From Cupriavidus basilensis OR16 (lineage in GTDB: Bacteria > Pseudomonadota > Gammaproteobacteria > Burkholderiales > Burkholderiaceae): DNA of 64,000 bases. Position 1 is the first letter of the stretch. Each line of letters starts with the position of its first letter. Both the position numbers and the translations under genes were made by a program. The notes under the pieces are model-generated. The model saw nothing but the letters and a program-made list of their open reading frames with translations. It was not told the origin of the DNA and made no database searches. Positions 37,561 through 46,234 of this stretch are shown one piece after another. The stretch lies in assembly GCF_000243095.1 (NCBI RefSeq), contig NZ_AHJE01000027.1:1-64000 (forward strand), given 5' to 3'.

Positions 37561-38307
37561 CTACTCCCTCGGCATGAACGTGATGTTGACGCCAGGGGGC
37601 GCCACACCGTTCTCGTCGCGCGGCAGTGGATCGGATCGCTCCACGGCGCGCAGCACGGCGTTGTCCCAGCCGGCATTGCCGCTGGACTTGGTCAGCCGCA
37701 CCGACAGCAGCGAGCCGTCCGGCGCCATGCGTACCGCGACCACCGCGGCCGGGTTGCCGGCGATCTCTTCGGTAAAGACGATGTTCGGCTTCACGCGACG
37801 GCGCACACGGTCCGCGTAGCCGGGCGAGGCGTTGCCGCCAGCACCGGCGCCGGTGCCTGCGCGGCTGCCTACGCCACCCGTGGTGGGAGCGCTGTTGGCC
37901 ATGGCCTGCAGGCGTGCCAGTTCGCTCTGGCGTTGTTGCTTCAAGGCCGCCTGGCGCTCCGCCTCGCGCGCCTTGCGTTCGCGCTGGTCGGCCTGCCTGG
38001 CTTGCTCGGCTGCGGCGGCCTGCTTGCGCTTTTGCGCCTCCAGGGCGATGTCGGCGTTGTCATCCTGCTCTGGCTTCACTACGGGCTGCGGTTCCACGGG
38101 CGTCGGCTGGACCACCGGCTGGGGCTGCGCAATCTCGGGCACGCTGTCCCACAGCTCCGCCTCCACGCCGGCCGGGGTCCGGCTTTGCCAATGCACCCCG
38201 TAGTAGAGCATCACGCCCAGCAGCAGATGCATGAACAGAGCCAGCAGGAAACACTTCAGCGTTCCTCGCTCCTGCACCAGCTGATAAGGATGGGCGATGG
38301 TCTTCAT
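37561..38307 (-). CDS. TolA/TonB-like cell envelope protein
   Basis: 248 aa. N-terminal membrane anchor (about 20-41, FLLALFMHLLLGVMLYYGV), a Pro/Gln/Val-rich stretch (QPQPVVQPTPVEPQPVV), a charged Ala/Glu/Arg/Gln helical region (about 88-135), a Gly-rich hinge and a TonB/TolA-type C-terminal domain (ADRVRRRVKPNIVFTEEI...GVNITFMPRE). It resembles betaproteobacterial TolA, but tolQ, tolR, tolB and pal are not here and the helical region is short. It may be an extra TolA copy. Confidence 0.8.
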   Translation of the reverse strand: MKTIAHPYQLVQERGTLKCFLLALFMHLLLGVMLYYGVHWQSRTPAGVEAELWDSVPEIAQPQPVVQPTPVEPQPVVKPEQDDNADIALEAQKRKQAAAAEQARQADQRERKAREAERQAALKQQRQSELARLQAMANSAPTTGGVGSRAGTGAGAGGNASPGYADRVRRRVKPNIVFTEEIAGNPAAVVAVRMAPDGSLLSVRLTKSSGNAGWDNAVLRAVERSDPLPRDENGVAPPGVNITFMPRE

Positions 38308-38640
38308 GACGCGCGGCAGGCCACGGGCGGGTGATGCATAGTCAGTGCTGTGTCACTCTCGAATCACTCTCACATCCCTGTGAAAGACGATGGTGCAATG
38401 CTTTGTGCGCGAACCCGCGCATGGCATCCACTGTATGCAGCTTAGGTCGGCATCGTTGCCGTAGGCAAGCGGGATTCTCTGCGCCGGAGTTCTTCGAAAG
38501 CCGACCTGCCTGAGCCGAAAAAAGTGTCGCATCAGCCATCATCCGCGCAGTGGATGACGCCGCTTTGCCGGGCACGGTCTAAGCTGGATGCGAAAGCTCC
38601 CGTTCCCGTTCCTGTTCCCTTTCCCGCAGGGTGATTCGCC
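38308..38640. other. divergent intergenic region between tolA-like gene and ku
   Basis: 333 bases without a gene. It holds the start regions of both genes. At 38598-38627 five tandem hexamers of the type TCCCGT/TCCTGT form a pyrimidine tract ending just before the ku ribosome binding region (GCAGGGTG). No terminator or operator identified. Confidence 0.5.
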
Positions 38641-39549
38641 ATGGCTGCCCGCTCCATTGCTTCCCTTTCCCTCAGCTTCGGGCTCGTCTCGATTCCCGTG
38701 AAGGTGTACACCGCGACCGAAAGCAAGGCTGGCGTGAGCTTCAACCTGCTGCACAAAGGCTGCGGCTCGCGGCTGAAGCAGCAGTACATCTGCCTGCGCG
38801 AGGACGTGGTGGTGGAGCGCTCCGAGATGGTGAAGGGCTATGAGTTCGAGAAGGACCACTATGTGGTCTTCGAGCCGGAAGAGCTCGACGCGCTGGAGGC
38901 CGAGTCGCGCCATACGATCGATATCGTGTCGTTCGTGCCGGCCGGCGCGATCGATCCGATCTACTTCGACAATGCCTATTACCTTGGGCCGGACAAGCGC
39001 GGGGCCAAGCCGTACGCCCTGCTGGCCGAAGCGATGCGCCAGACCGGCACCTGCGCCCTGGCCCGGTGGGTCTGGAAGGGCAAGCAGTACATGGTCCAGG
39101 TGCGCGCCGGGGAGGAGGGCCTGATCCTGCAGCAGTTGCTCTATGCCGACGAGGTGCGCCCCATGGCAGACCTGCATGTCGAACAGTCGGAAGTGCATGG
39201 CGCCGAGCTGTCGCTGGCGCTGCAGCTGATCGAGCAGAACACGGCGGCCAGCTACGACCCGGCCGCTTACGCGGACGAGGAGAAGGCGCGTGTGCTCGCG
39301 GCCATCGACAAGAAGATCGCGGGCAAGAAGATCACCGTGACGGAACAGCGCGAGTCAAGCCAGGGCGCGGAAGTCATCGACCTGATGGAAGCGTTGCGTG
39401 CCAGTATCCAGCAGCGCAAGCGCGCAGCCGGTAAGGCGGCCGCGGCGCCGGATGCGCCGGATGCGCCGAAGGCACGCAAGACTGCGCGGCGCGCGACGGC
39501 GGCCGCCCCGGCACCCGCGATGGCGCGCCGCGCAGCAGGCAAGAAGTGA
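38641..39549 (+). CDS. ku: Ku-family DNA end-binding protein (NHEJ)
   Basis: 302 aa. Bacterial Ku homodimer threads onto double-strand ends and recruits LigD. Family start ARSIASLSLSFGLVSIPVKVYTATE, core stretches such as VKGYEFEKDHYVVFEPEEL and PIYFDNAYYLGPDKRG, followed by an Ala/Lys-rich basic C-terminal tail (about 255-302) of the kind that modulates DNA binding. No LigD gene in the window. The MerR-TPR gene follows after seven bases. Confidence 0.95.
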   Translation: MAARSIASLSLSFGLVSIPVKVYTATESKAGVSFNLLHKGCGSRLKQQYICLREDVVVERSEMVKGYEFEKDHYVVFEPEELDALEAESRHTIDIVSFVPAGAIDPIYFDNAYYLGPDKRGAKPYALLAEAMRQTGTCALARWVWKGKQYMVQVRAGEEGLILQQLLYADEVRPMADLHVEQSEVHGAELSLALQLIEQNTAASYDPAAYADEEKARVLAAIDKKIAGKKITVTEQRESSQGAEVIDLMEALRASIQQRKRAAGKAAAAPDAPDAPKARKTARRATAAAPAPAMARRAAGKK

Positions 39550-39556
39550 CCGGCCA

Positions 39557-40363
39557 ATGACGCTCTATACGATGCGCGAGGCCCAGGCCCTGCTCGGCAT
39601 CCCGCGCTCGGTTGCCGCCAGGCTGATCGCGGATGGCGTGGTCACGCCCAGCCGTGGCGCGCGGCGCGAATACCTCTTCACCTTCCAGGACATGGTGATG
39701 CTGCGCACCGCCAACTCATTGCGCGAGGCGCGGATCCCGAGTCGACGCATCTCGCGCGCGCTCTCAAGACTGAAGGCAACCAGAGGGCAGGGTGTGCCGC
39801 TGACCGGCGTGCGGGTTCGCGCCATCGGCAACGAGGTGGCAACCCGCGATGGCGTCCGCCAGTGGCAGGCGGAATCCGGCCAGATGCTGATGGACTTCGA
39901 GCCGGATGAGGCGGGCGCCGCCGTCGTCCATACCATGCATCAGGCGCCGGCCACCAAGGCGAGCGCCTGGTTCCATGCAGCTTGCGAGCTGGAGGCCGAG
40001 GCGCCCGGCCAAGCGGAGCAAGCCTACCGCCGCGCGCTGTCGCTCGATGGCGGCTATCTCGAGCCCTATCTCAACCTGGGCTGCATGCTGTGCGACGCCG
40101 GCCACTTCGGCGAGGCCGTTGCGCTCTATCGCTGCGGGCTTGCGCATCTGCCGAACGAGCCGCTCATGCATTTCAACCTGGCGGTCGCGCTGGAGGATGA
40201 CGGCCTGCAAGCGGAGGCGCTGGCCAGCTATGCGCATTGCATCGAGCTCGCACCGGGATTCGCGGATGCGCATTTCAATGCGGCCCGGCTGTATGAGTCG
40301 CTAGGGGACGACATGCGGGCGATCCGGCATTTCAATGCATACAGGAAGCTGCAGCCAGGTTGA
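39557..40363 (+). CDS. MerR-type HTH plus tetratricopeptide-repeat protein
   Basis: 268 aa. Residues 1-60 form a MerR-like winged helix (MTLYTMREAQALLGIPRSVAARLIADGVVTPSRGARREYLFTFQDMV). Residues 130-268 contain at least three TPR units (AWFHAACELEAEAPGQAEQAYRRAL; EPYLNLGCMLCDAGHFGEAVALYRCGL; MHFNLAVALEDDGLQAEALASYAHCI). The combination suggests a DNA-binding scaffold or regulator. Its coupling to ku (seven-base gap) points to a role in the same repair module; this is inference. Confidence 0.82.
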   Translation: MTLYTMREAQALLGIPRSVAARLIADGVVTPSRGARREYLFTFQDMVMLRTANSLREARIPSRRISRALSRLKATRGQGVPLTGVRVRAIGNEVATRDGVRQWQAESGQMLMDFEPDEAGAAVVHTMHQAPATKASAWFHAACELEAEAPGQAEQAYRRALSLDGGYLEPYLNLGCMLCDAGHFGEAVALYRCGLAHLPNEPLMHFNLAVALEDDGLQAEALASYAHCIELAPGFADAHFNAARLYESLGDDMRAIRHFNAYRKLQPG

Positions 40364-40384
40364 ATGCAGAGGCCCCAAGGCAAG

Positions 40385-40418
40385 ACCCCTCCCGATCTTG
40401 CGATCGGGAGGGGTTTTT
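40385..40418 (+). terminator. intrinsic terminator after the ku operon
   Basis: A 13-bp perfect stem (ACCCCTCCCGATC / GATCGGGAGGGGT), TTGC loop and T-run, 22 bases after the MerR-TPR stop. It ends the ku operon. Confidence 0.92.
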
Positions 40419-40556
40419 GTTGTCGCCGCCCGGGGCGGCAGGTCCCGCAAAGGCATAACATTTGCTCAACGCCTTCGCACATATTGGCATAGGACGTGCT
40501 GGCATATCGCTTACTACACTACGGGATCTCAACAGTACGAACGAGACAGGAGTGTC

Positions 40557-41912
40557 ATGGGCGATTTTGATTTGGTGGTACGAGGCAACCTCGTGGAAGC
40601 GCACGGCCTGGTCGAAGATGGCTGGCTGGCGGTATGCGAGGGCAGGGTTGCGGCACGCGGCGCCGGCGCGCCGCCGGCGGCGCGCGATACGGTGGATGCG
40701 CGCGGTCAATGGGTCATGCCGGGGGTGATTGATGGACAGGTCCACTCTGGTAGCCAGCGCAACCAGGAGGGCCTGGGCTGGGCATCTCGCGCGGCCGCTG
40801 CCGGCGGCGTGACGGTGATGGTGGATATGCCCTACGATGACCCTGAGCCGGTGGCGCAGCGCGCCCAACTGGATGCCAAGATCGCACAAGCCGAGCGCGA
40901 CTGCCATGTGGACGTGGCGCTGTTTGGCACATTGAATGCCACCCACGGCCTGCAGGCCGCCGCCGGCCTGATCGAGGGTGGCGTCTGCGCCTTCAAGTTC
41001 TCGACCTTCGAAGCCACACCGGGACGTTTCCCCCGCGTCGCGGAAGACGAGCTCTATGAGGCCTTCCGGCTGATTGCCCCAACGGGCCTGGCCTGCGGCG
41101 TCCACAATCAGATGCAGGAGCTGACACGCAAGAATATCGCCCGCATGACCGAAGCGGGCGATACCGGCTGGGATGCCTTCCTGCGCGCCCACACGCCTTT
41201 GATCGAGAACCTGGCAACCGGCATCATCTACGAGATTGGCGCGCAAACCGGCGCTCGCGCGCATGCCGTCCATGTCTCAACGTCGCGCGGCTTCGAACTG
41301 TGCAATATGTACCGCCGTGCGGGCCACCACGCCAGCATCGAAACGTGCGTGCAGTACCTGATGCTGAACCACGAGGAACATACGCGCCGCTTCGGCGCCA
41401 AGACCAAGCACTATCCGCCGATTCGGCCCAAGGCCGAGGTGGACCTGTTGTGGACGCACATCGCGCGTGACGAATGCACCTTCGTCTCTTCGGACCACGT
41501 CAGCTGGGGGCTGGAGCGCAAGCAGGATCCCAATGTGTTCAGGAATGCGTCCGGCGGGCCGGGGCTGGAAACGTTGCTGCCCGCTTTCTGGACTGGCTGC
41601 GAAGAACATGGCATCGCGCCGGCCATGGTGGTCAGGCAGCTCTGCCGGAACCCTGCGCGTCATTTCCTGCTGGACGACCGGAAGGGCTCGCTAGCGGTCG
41701 GCCACGATGCCGACATCGTGATCCTCGCCCCCGAGCGCCACGCCTTCGATCCTTCCGGCAGCCTGTCAGCAGTGCAATGGAGTGCTTTCGAAGGCCGGGA
41801 GTTCAGCGTGCGCGTGGCAGGCACCTGGTGCCGCGGCCAGCAAGTCTACGATGGCAAGCGCATCGTCAACAACAAGGGCGATGGCCGCTTCCTGCGCCCG
41901 CGCGTGGCTTGA
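40557..41912 (+). CDS. cyclic amidohydrolase (allantoinase/dihydropyrimidinase-like)
   Basis: 451 aa from the ATG with CAGGAG upstream. Amidohydrolase-superfamily protein opening cyclic amide or ureide rings. The first metal motif reads GVIDGQVHSG, so the usual His-x-His is Gln-x-His. The carboxylysine candidate lies in CAFKFSTFE, later His ligands in GVHNQ and AVHVSTS, and the final Asp in VSSDHVSW. The C-terminal segment GHDADIVIL and WCRGQQVYDG is typical of the family. Pairs with the M20 hydrolase that follows after 35 bases, an arrangement seen in hydantoin and ureide pathways. The true substrate is unknown. Confidence 0.82.
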   Translation: MGDFDLVVRGNLVEAHGLVEDGWLAVCEGRVAARGAGAPPAARDTVDARGQWVMPGVIDGQVHSGSQRNQEGLGWASRAAAAGGVTVMVDMPYDDPEPVAQRAQLDAKIAQAERDCHVDVALFGTLNATHGLQAAAGLIEGGVCAFKFSTFEATPGRFPRVAEDELYEAFRLIAPTGLACGVHNQMQELTRKNIARMTEAGDTGWDAFLRAHTPLIENLATGIIYEIGAQTGARAHAVHVSTSRGFELCNMYRRAGHHASIETCVQYLMLNHEEHTRRFGAKTKHYPPIRPKAEVDLLWTHIARDECTFVSSDHVSWGLERKQDPNVFRNASGGPGLETLLPAFWTGCEEHGIAPAMVVRQLCRNPARHFLLDDRKGSLAVGHDADIVILAPERHAFDPSGSLSAVQWSAFEGREFSVRVAGTWCRGQQVYDGKRIVNNKGDGRFLRPRVA

Positions 41913-41947
41913 GGCCGCATCGTTTGTCACAACTCACATTGGAATCC

Positions 41948-43213
41948 ATGCCGAATCCCCTCCCTCCCTTGAATGCCGAGCGCCTGTGGGCGCGGGTCGA
42001 AACGCTGTCGCGCATGACCCTGCCCGAGGTTCCCTGGACCCGCCGGGCCTTTTCGCCGATGTTCGCGCAGGCACGCGCCTGGCTGCGCCAGGAACTCGAA
42101 TCCGCTGGCCTGGCGGTGCATCAGGACGCCGGCGGCAACCTCGTGGGCCGGCGCGCCGGGCGCGATCCGGACCGCAAGCCGATTGTCACCGGCTCGCATT
42201 GCGACACGGTGGTCGGCGGCGGGCGCTTCGACGGCATCATCGGCGTGCTGGCTGGCATCGAGGTCGCACATGCGATGCACGAGCATGGCGTCACGCTGGC
42301 GCACCCGTTCGAGGTCATCGACTTCCTGTCGGAAGAACCCAGCGATTACGGCATCTCCTGCGTGGGCAGCCGGGCGCTGTCGGGCCAGCTCCATGCGGAT
42401 ATGCTGTCGGCCAGCAACGCGCAAGGGGAAACGCTCGCCGAGGGCATACACCGTATCGGAGGCGACCCGGCAGCGCTGGGCGCTCCCCTGCGCGGCGCCG
42501 GCGGCACCGCGGCGTTCGTGGAACTGCATATCGAGCAAGGCCCTGTGCTGGAAACCCGCAAGCTGCCGATTGGCGTGGTGACCAATATCGTTGGCATTCG
42601 CCGCGCGCTGATCACCGTGACGGGCCAGCCTGACCATGCCGGCACCACGCCGATGGACATCCGGCGCGATGCGTTGGTTGGTGCCGCGCGCATCATCGAT
42701 GCCGCCTATCGCCATGCCAGCGCGCTCAGTGGAAATCCGCACTACGTCGTTGCCACCATCGGCCGCATCGCCATGACACCGAATGTGCCCAACGCCGTGC
42801 CCGGCCACGTGGAACTGATGCTGGAGCTTCGCAGCGACAGCGAGCAGGTGCTAAGCACCTTTCCCGAGGCGCTCATGGCTGCCGTGGCGCCTGATATCGC
42901 CGCGCTGCGGCTGAGCGTGGCCATGTCGCCGGTCAGCCGGGCGCAGCCCACGGATTGCTCGCCACTGGTCATGGATGCGGTGGAAGCTGCCGCCAACCGG
43001 CTAGGCTATGCCTCGATGCGCTTGCCAAGCGGCGCGGGCCACGACGCGGTGTACATGGCACCCACGGGGCCCATCGGCATGATCTTCATTCCTTGCCTGA
43101 ACGGCCGCAGCCATTGCCCGGAAGAATGGATCGACCCCTCGCAACTGCTCGATGGCACACGCGTGCTGTATCAGTCCGTGCTGGAACTGGACACGGTACT
43201 CGCTCGCGCCTGA
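41948..43213 (+). CDS. M20-family amidohydrolase (allantoate amidohydrolase / N-carbamoyl amino acid hydrolase type)
   Basis: 421 aa. The hydantoinase/carbamoylase family signature is complete: TGSHCDTVVGGGRFDG (His and bridging Asp), FLSEEPSDYG (Glu pair), VELHIEQGP (His) and GRSHCPEEWI (C-terminal His). It would hydrolyse a carbamoyl or ureido acid, such as the product of the preceding cyclic amidohydrolase. Ends at a strong hairpin shared with the convergent porin gene. Confidence 0.9.
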   Translation: MPNPLPPLNAERLWARVETLSRMTLPEVPWTRRAFSPMFAQARAWLRQELESAGLAVHQDAGGNLVGRRAGRDPDRKPIVTGSHCDTVVGGGRFDGIIGVLAGIEVAHAMHEHGVTLAHPFEVIDFLSEEPSDYGISCVGSRALSGQLHADMLSASNAQGETLAEGIHRIGGDPAALGAPLRGAGGTAAFVELHIEQGPVLETRKLPIGVVTNIVGIRRALITVTGQPDHAGTTPMDIRRDALVGAARIIDAAYRHASALSGNPHYVVATIGRIAMTPNVPNAVPGHVELMLELRSDSEQVLSTFPEALMAAVAPDIAALRLSVAMSPVSRAQPTDCSPLVMDAVEAAANRLGYASMRLPSGAGHDAVYMAPTGPIGMIFIPCLNGRSHCPEEWIDPSQLLDGTRVLYQSVLELDTVLARA

Positions 43214-43236
43214 CACCGGGCACGCACCGGGCCCGA

Positions 43237-43269
43237 TGCGTGCCGGCATCCTGTAGATGCCGGCACGCA
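43237..43269. terminator. long hairpin between convergent genes
   Basis: A perfect 14-bp stem (TGCGTGCCGGCATC and complement) with a CTGTA loop lies between the M20 and porin stop codons. No T-run follows on either side, so it may act as a factor-dependent or weak bidirectional terminator, or protect the 3' ends of both mRNAs. Confidence 0.6.
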
Positions 43270-43298
43270 ATCCGCGCTTCCAACAAGCCGGCAGACCG

Positions 43299-44507
43299 CT
43301 AGAACTTGTGTCTTGCGCCGACTGCGAAGCTGGTGCCGCTTGCCTGGTCCGTGATCTTGTCGTACATGGCCACCGCGTACAGGTCGGTCCGCTTGGACAA
43401 CAGGTAGTCGTAGCCGAGCGACACCGTGTCGCGCCTGACCGTGGACTGCCATCCGTCGCTGCCCAGGCTGGCGCGATAGTCTCCGTCAGCCTTTATGGTT
43501 GTCCTGGCCCAGGACAACATGGCGGTTCCCTGCATGAGCGGCGCGCTCGCGCCAAGCTGCAGCGTGCTGGACTGAAACTTGAAATGCGCGCTGTCAAAGC
43601 CGTCGGGCGGTTGGTTGGACGAATGCTGATAGGTCGCGAACAACCTGGCCACGCGCAGATCGTAGGCACCGCCGACGAACCACGTCCCCTGCTCCCTGGC
43701 CGGTGTCAGCTTGTAGGTAGCGCCGGTCTGGCTGTTATAGGGCGTGAAGGCAAAGACGCCGGAATCGCCTGCGGCATTGTCGACGGGATTGTTGACCTGG
43801 ACGCGCTGATAGTAGGCGCCGAATGCCGCCGGACCACTGCTGTACATCGCATTGACGCCAATATTGTTCTTGCCCGCATGGCCAGTCCGCTCGCCGAACT
43901 GATAGAACGCGCTTGCCACAAGGCCACCGAGATCGGGCGTCACATACATGATCTCGTTGCTCCAGCCGGTATCGCCGGCTTCGGTGGCGGCCCATTTCTG
44001 TCCTCGCATGTAGCCGCTCGACGCCTGCGTCTGCACCAGCAGCGGCGCGAAGGCGAACGAACCCCCAAACGGATTGAGGGAAACCGATGGAATGAAGTTG
44101 GGGGCCAGGTCGCGGCCCAGCGACACGCGCCCGAAAGCGCCCGTCAGTCCGACGTTGGCGTCCCGCGAGAAGAGCGTGTCGGCATCGTAGCGCCCCGCGC
44201 CGCCGTTGTCGGGCCGGAAGAAACCCGTCAGGTTGAATTGCGCCTTCAGGCCGCCGCCAAGATCCTCGACGCCCCTGAAGCCCCACCAGGAAGTCGTCAT
44301 CCCGCTACTGTTGACCACGCCAGTCCTGCCGGCTTCCCCGCTGCGCTTGAGCGATCCGGCGTAGGTATCGACGACGCCGGCGATCTGGACACTCGAATCG
44401 GCATAGGCACAGCTTGCCGCCGAAAGCGCAAGCAGGCCAACAATCCCGCGCAGGCATTGCGGCGAGCGCGCAGGGGCGTCCCTCCGGTTTCTCATCCGGA
44501 TCTTCAT
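43299..44507 (-). CDS. Gram-negative porin (betaproteobacterial OmpC/Omp32 type)
   Basis: 402 aa. Signal peptide ending SAASCAYA about residue 37, then the usual beginning DSSVQIAGVVDTYAG. It ends GTSFAVGARHKF with the C-terminal Phe needed for outer-membrane insertion. Sixteen-stranded trimeric porins of this type allow entry of small, often anionic, solutes. It starts 86 bases after the MHS importer gene on the same strand, so the two are probably co-transcribed. Confidence 0.92.
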   Translation of the reverse strand: MKIRMRNRRDAPARSPQCLRGIVGLLALSAASCAYADSSVQIAGVVDTYAGSLKRSGEAGRTGVVNSSGMTTSWWGFRGVEDLGGGLKAQFNLTGFFRPDNGGAGRYDADTLFSRDANVGLTGAFGRVSLGRDLAPNFIPSVSLNPFGGSFAFAPLLVQTQASSGYMRGQKWAATEAGDTGWSNEIMYVTPDLGGLVASAFYQFGERTGHAGKNNIGVNAMYSSGPAAFGAYYQRVQVNNPVDNAAGDSGVFAFTPYNSQTGATYKLTPAREQGTWFVGGAYDLRVARLFATYQHSSNQPPDGFDSAHFKFQSSTLQLGASAPLMQGTAMLSWARTTIKADGDYRASLGSDGWQSTVRRDTVSLGYDYLLSKRTDLYAVAMYDKITDQASGTSFAVGARHKF

Positions 44508-44593
44508 GGTTTCCTCTCCTTCTTCTTGTGGTGTGGTCTTCGCGGACTGACTGTTTGACGGGCCGCCGGAGCCGGCACGGCCCGCCCTGGGTA

Positions 44594-45940
44594 TCAGTCC
44601 TCGCGTGCCTTGGGCAGCAGGGAAATGGCGATAAGGGCGACGACAGCGGCGGCCATGACGTACAGCGCCGGCGCGAATGCCACGCCTGTCGTGTAGGTGA
44701 TCCAGGTCAGGATCGCGGGAGCAAAGCCGCCCAGCAGCGTGACGGCCGTGTTATAGGACAGCGACATGCCGGAGGAGCGCACCGCGGTCGGGAATATCTC
44801 GGACAAGGCTGCCGGTGCCACGCCGACGAATAGCGAGATCAGCGCACAGAAGGCCGATTGCACGATCACCAGTGTCAATGTCGTGTGTGAGGCCTGCAGC
44901 CACATCATCAGCGGATAGACGCAGACGAGCAGCGCGGTCGCACCGATTCGAAGGATGCGGTGCCGGCCGAAGCGGTCGGACAATGTCCCGGCGAATACGC
45001 AGCCTGCGGTCAGGAAGATGTTGCCGATGAGGGCAGCCAGGAAGGCCTGCGATCCGGTGAAGCCCATCGACTTCTGCACATAGATCGGCATGAAGATGAT
45101 TAGTGAATACGGGCCCGCTGCCCATAGCACCGAAAGGCCGAAGCCGGAAAGCAGCTGCTTGGGGCATTCGCGCACGACCTGCAGCAGTGGCGTCTTCTTC
45201 GTGATGCCCTGCTGCTTCATGCGGGCCTCCTCCTGCTTGAAATGCGGCGTCTCGTCCAGCGTCTTGCGCATCCACAGGCCAACCGGGGCGATCGCCAGTC
45301 CGACGATGAACGGGATCCGCCACGCCCATTCCGTGATCTCATCCGGCGTATAGAGGGTAGTCACCAGGGTGGCCACCAGAGCGCCCAGGATATTGCAGAT
45401 GCCCATGCTGGCCTGCAGCCACGAGGCGTACTGCCCCTTCTTGTGCGCTGGTGCATGCTCGACCAGGAAAGCCGTCGCGCCGCCGACTTCGCCCCCCGCC
45501 GAGAAGCCTTGCAGCACGCGGCCGCAGACGATCAATAACGGCGCGCCGACGCCGATGGCCGCATAGGGCGGCGCCACCGCGATCAGCAGCGTGCCAAGTG
45601 CCATCAGCATGATGGTCAGGGTCAGCGCAGCCTTGCGGCCCGCACGGTCGCCATAGGAACCAAGCAGCAAGGCACCCAGCGGCCGAGCCACATATCCCAG
45701 GCCGAACGCCATGAACGAGCCCATCAGCTGCACGGTGGGATTGTCGTTCTGGAAGAAGTTCTGGCCGATATAGACGGCAAAGAGTGCGTAGACCGTAAAG
45801 TCATACCACTCCAGCGCATTGCCCGCCGAGGCGGCGATGACGGCGCGACGCCCCGCGCCGGCGCTGCGAGCCTCGTGCTCGGCCTGCCCCATCGAGGCGT
45901 CTCGTGGTCTGCTCTCCGGGTTGAGAACTACATCTTTCAT
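44594..45940 (-). CDS. MFS metabolite:H+ symporter (MHS family)
   Basis: 448 aa from the ATG preceded by AGGAGC (an upstream in-frame ATG at 45964 is possible). Twelve-helix MHS-type carrier of the ShiA/KgtP/citrate group: NALEWYDFTVYALFAVYIGQNFF, YGDRAGRKAAL in the 2-3 loop, FSAGGEVGGATAFLVEHAP. Such carriers import organic acids with protons. Upstream are two LysR-type operator copies, also found at the lysR-ubiD promoter, which makes it the likely importer for the UbiD substrate. Confidence 0.92.
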   Translation of the reverse strand: MKDVVLNPESRPRDASMGQAEHEARSAGAGRRAVIAASAGNALEWYDFTVYALFAVYIGQNFFQNDNPTVQLMGSFMAFGLGYVARPLGALLLGSYGDRAGRKAALTLTIMLMALGTLLIAVAPPYAAIGVGAPLLIVCGRVLQGFSAGGEVGGATAFLVEHAPAHKKGQYASWLQASMGICNILGALVATLVTTLYTPDEITEWAWRIPFIVGLAIAPVGLWMRKTLDETPHFKQEEARMKQQGITKKTPLLQVVRECPKQLLSGFGLSVLWAAGPYSLIIFMPIYVQKSMGFTGSQAFLAALIGNIFLTAGCVFAGTLSDRFGRHRILRIGATALLVCVYPLMMWLQASHTTLTLVIVQSAFCALISLFVGVAPAALSEIFPTAVRSSGMSLSYNTAVTLLGGFAPAILTWITYTTGVAFAPALYVMAAAVVALIAISLLPKARED

Positions 45941-46170
45941 GCCAATGCTCCTAATGTTCGCCATATGGGTCGATCGTCTCGCTAGGCCGCGGACTGTCGG
46001 AATACCTGGGTGACAAATTCTTCTTCACACGACCGTAACGGTGATCGCTCGGGGTTGTCTGTTCAGGCGACTGCAACGCGCACGGCTGTGCCCTGGGCGG
46101 TTGCGGTCTTGATCGACGGGATATTAGGTAGCTCACCTGATAATGTCGCTTTCCTTTTTGTTGCCACCGC

Positions 46171-46185
46171 ATAACGGCTTGTTAT
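46171..46185. promoter_or_regulatory. LysR-type operator copy 1 (MHS importer promoter)
   Basis: ATAAC-GGCTT-GTTAT, a perfect inverted repeat with T-N11-A geometry. Shared half-sites with the copy at the lysR start mark it as a probable binding site of the neighbouring LysR protein. A possible minus-strand -10 element (CATTAT) follows about 30 bases downstream. Confidence 0.65.
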
Positions 46186-46219
46186 GGTTGCGCGTTTGTG
46201 CCGCTCGTTGAAGCGACCT

Positions 46220-46234
46220 ATAACGGCTTGTTAT
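46220..46234. promoter_or_regulatory. LysR-type operator copy 2 (MHS importer promoter)
   Basis: Same 15-base sequence as copy 1, displaced by 49 bases (nearly five helical turns), so both copies would lie on roughly the same face of the DNA. Confidence 0.62.

Noticed and set aside
40455..40470. Fourth LysR operator upstream of the amidohydrolase gene
   Set aside because: Only one half-site (ATAAC) is present; the matching GTTAT is missing, so it is not counted as part of the regulon.
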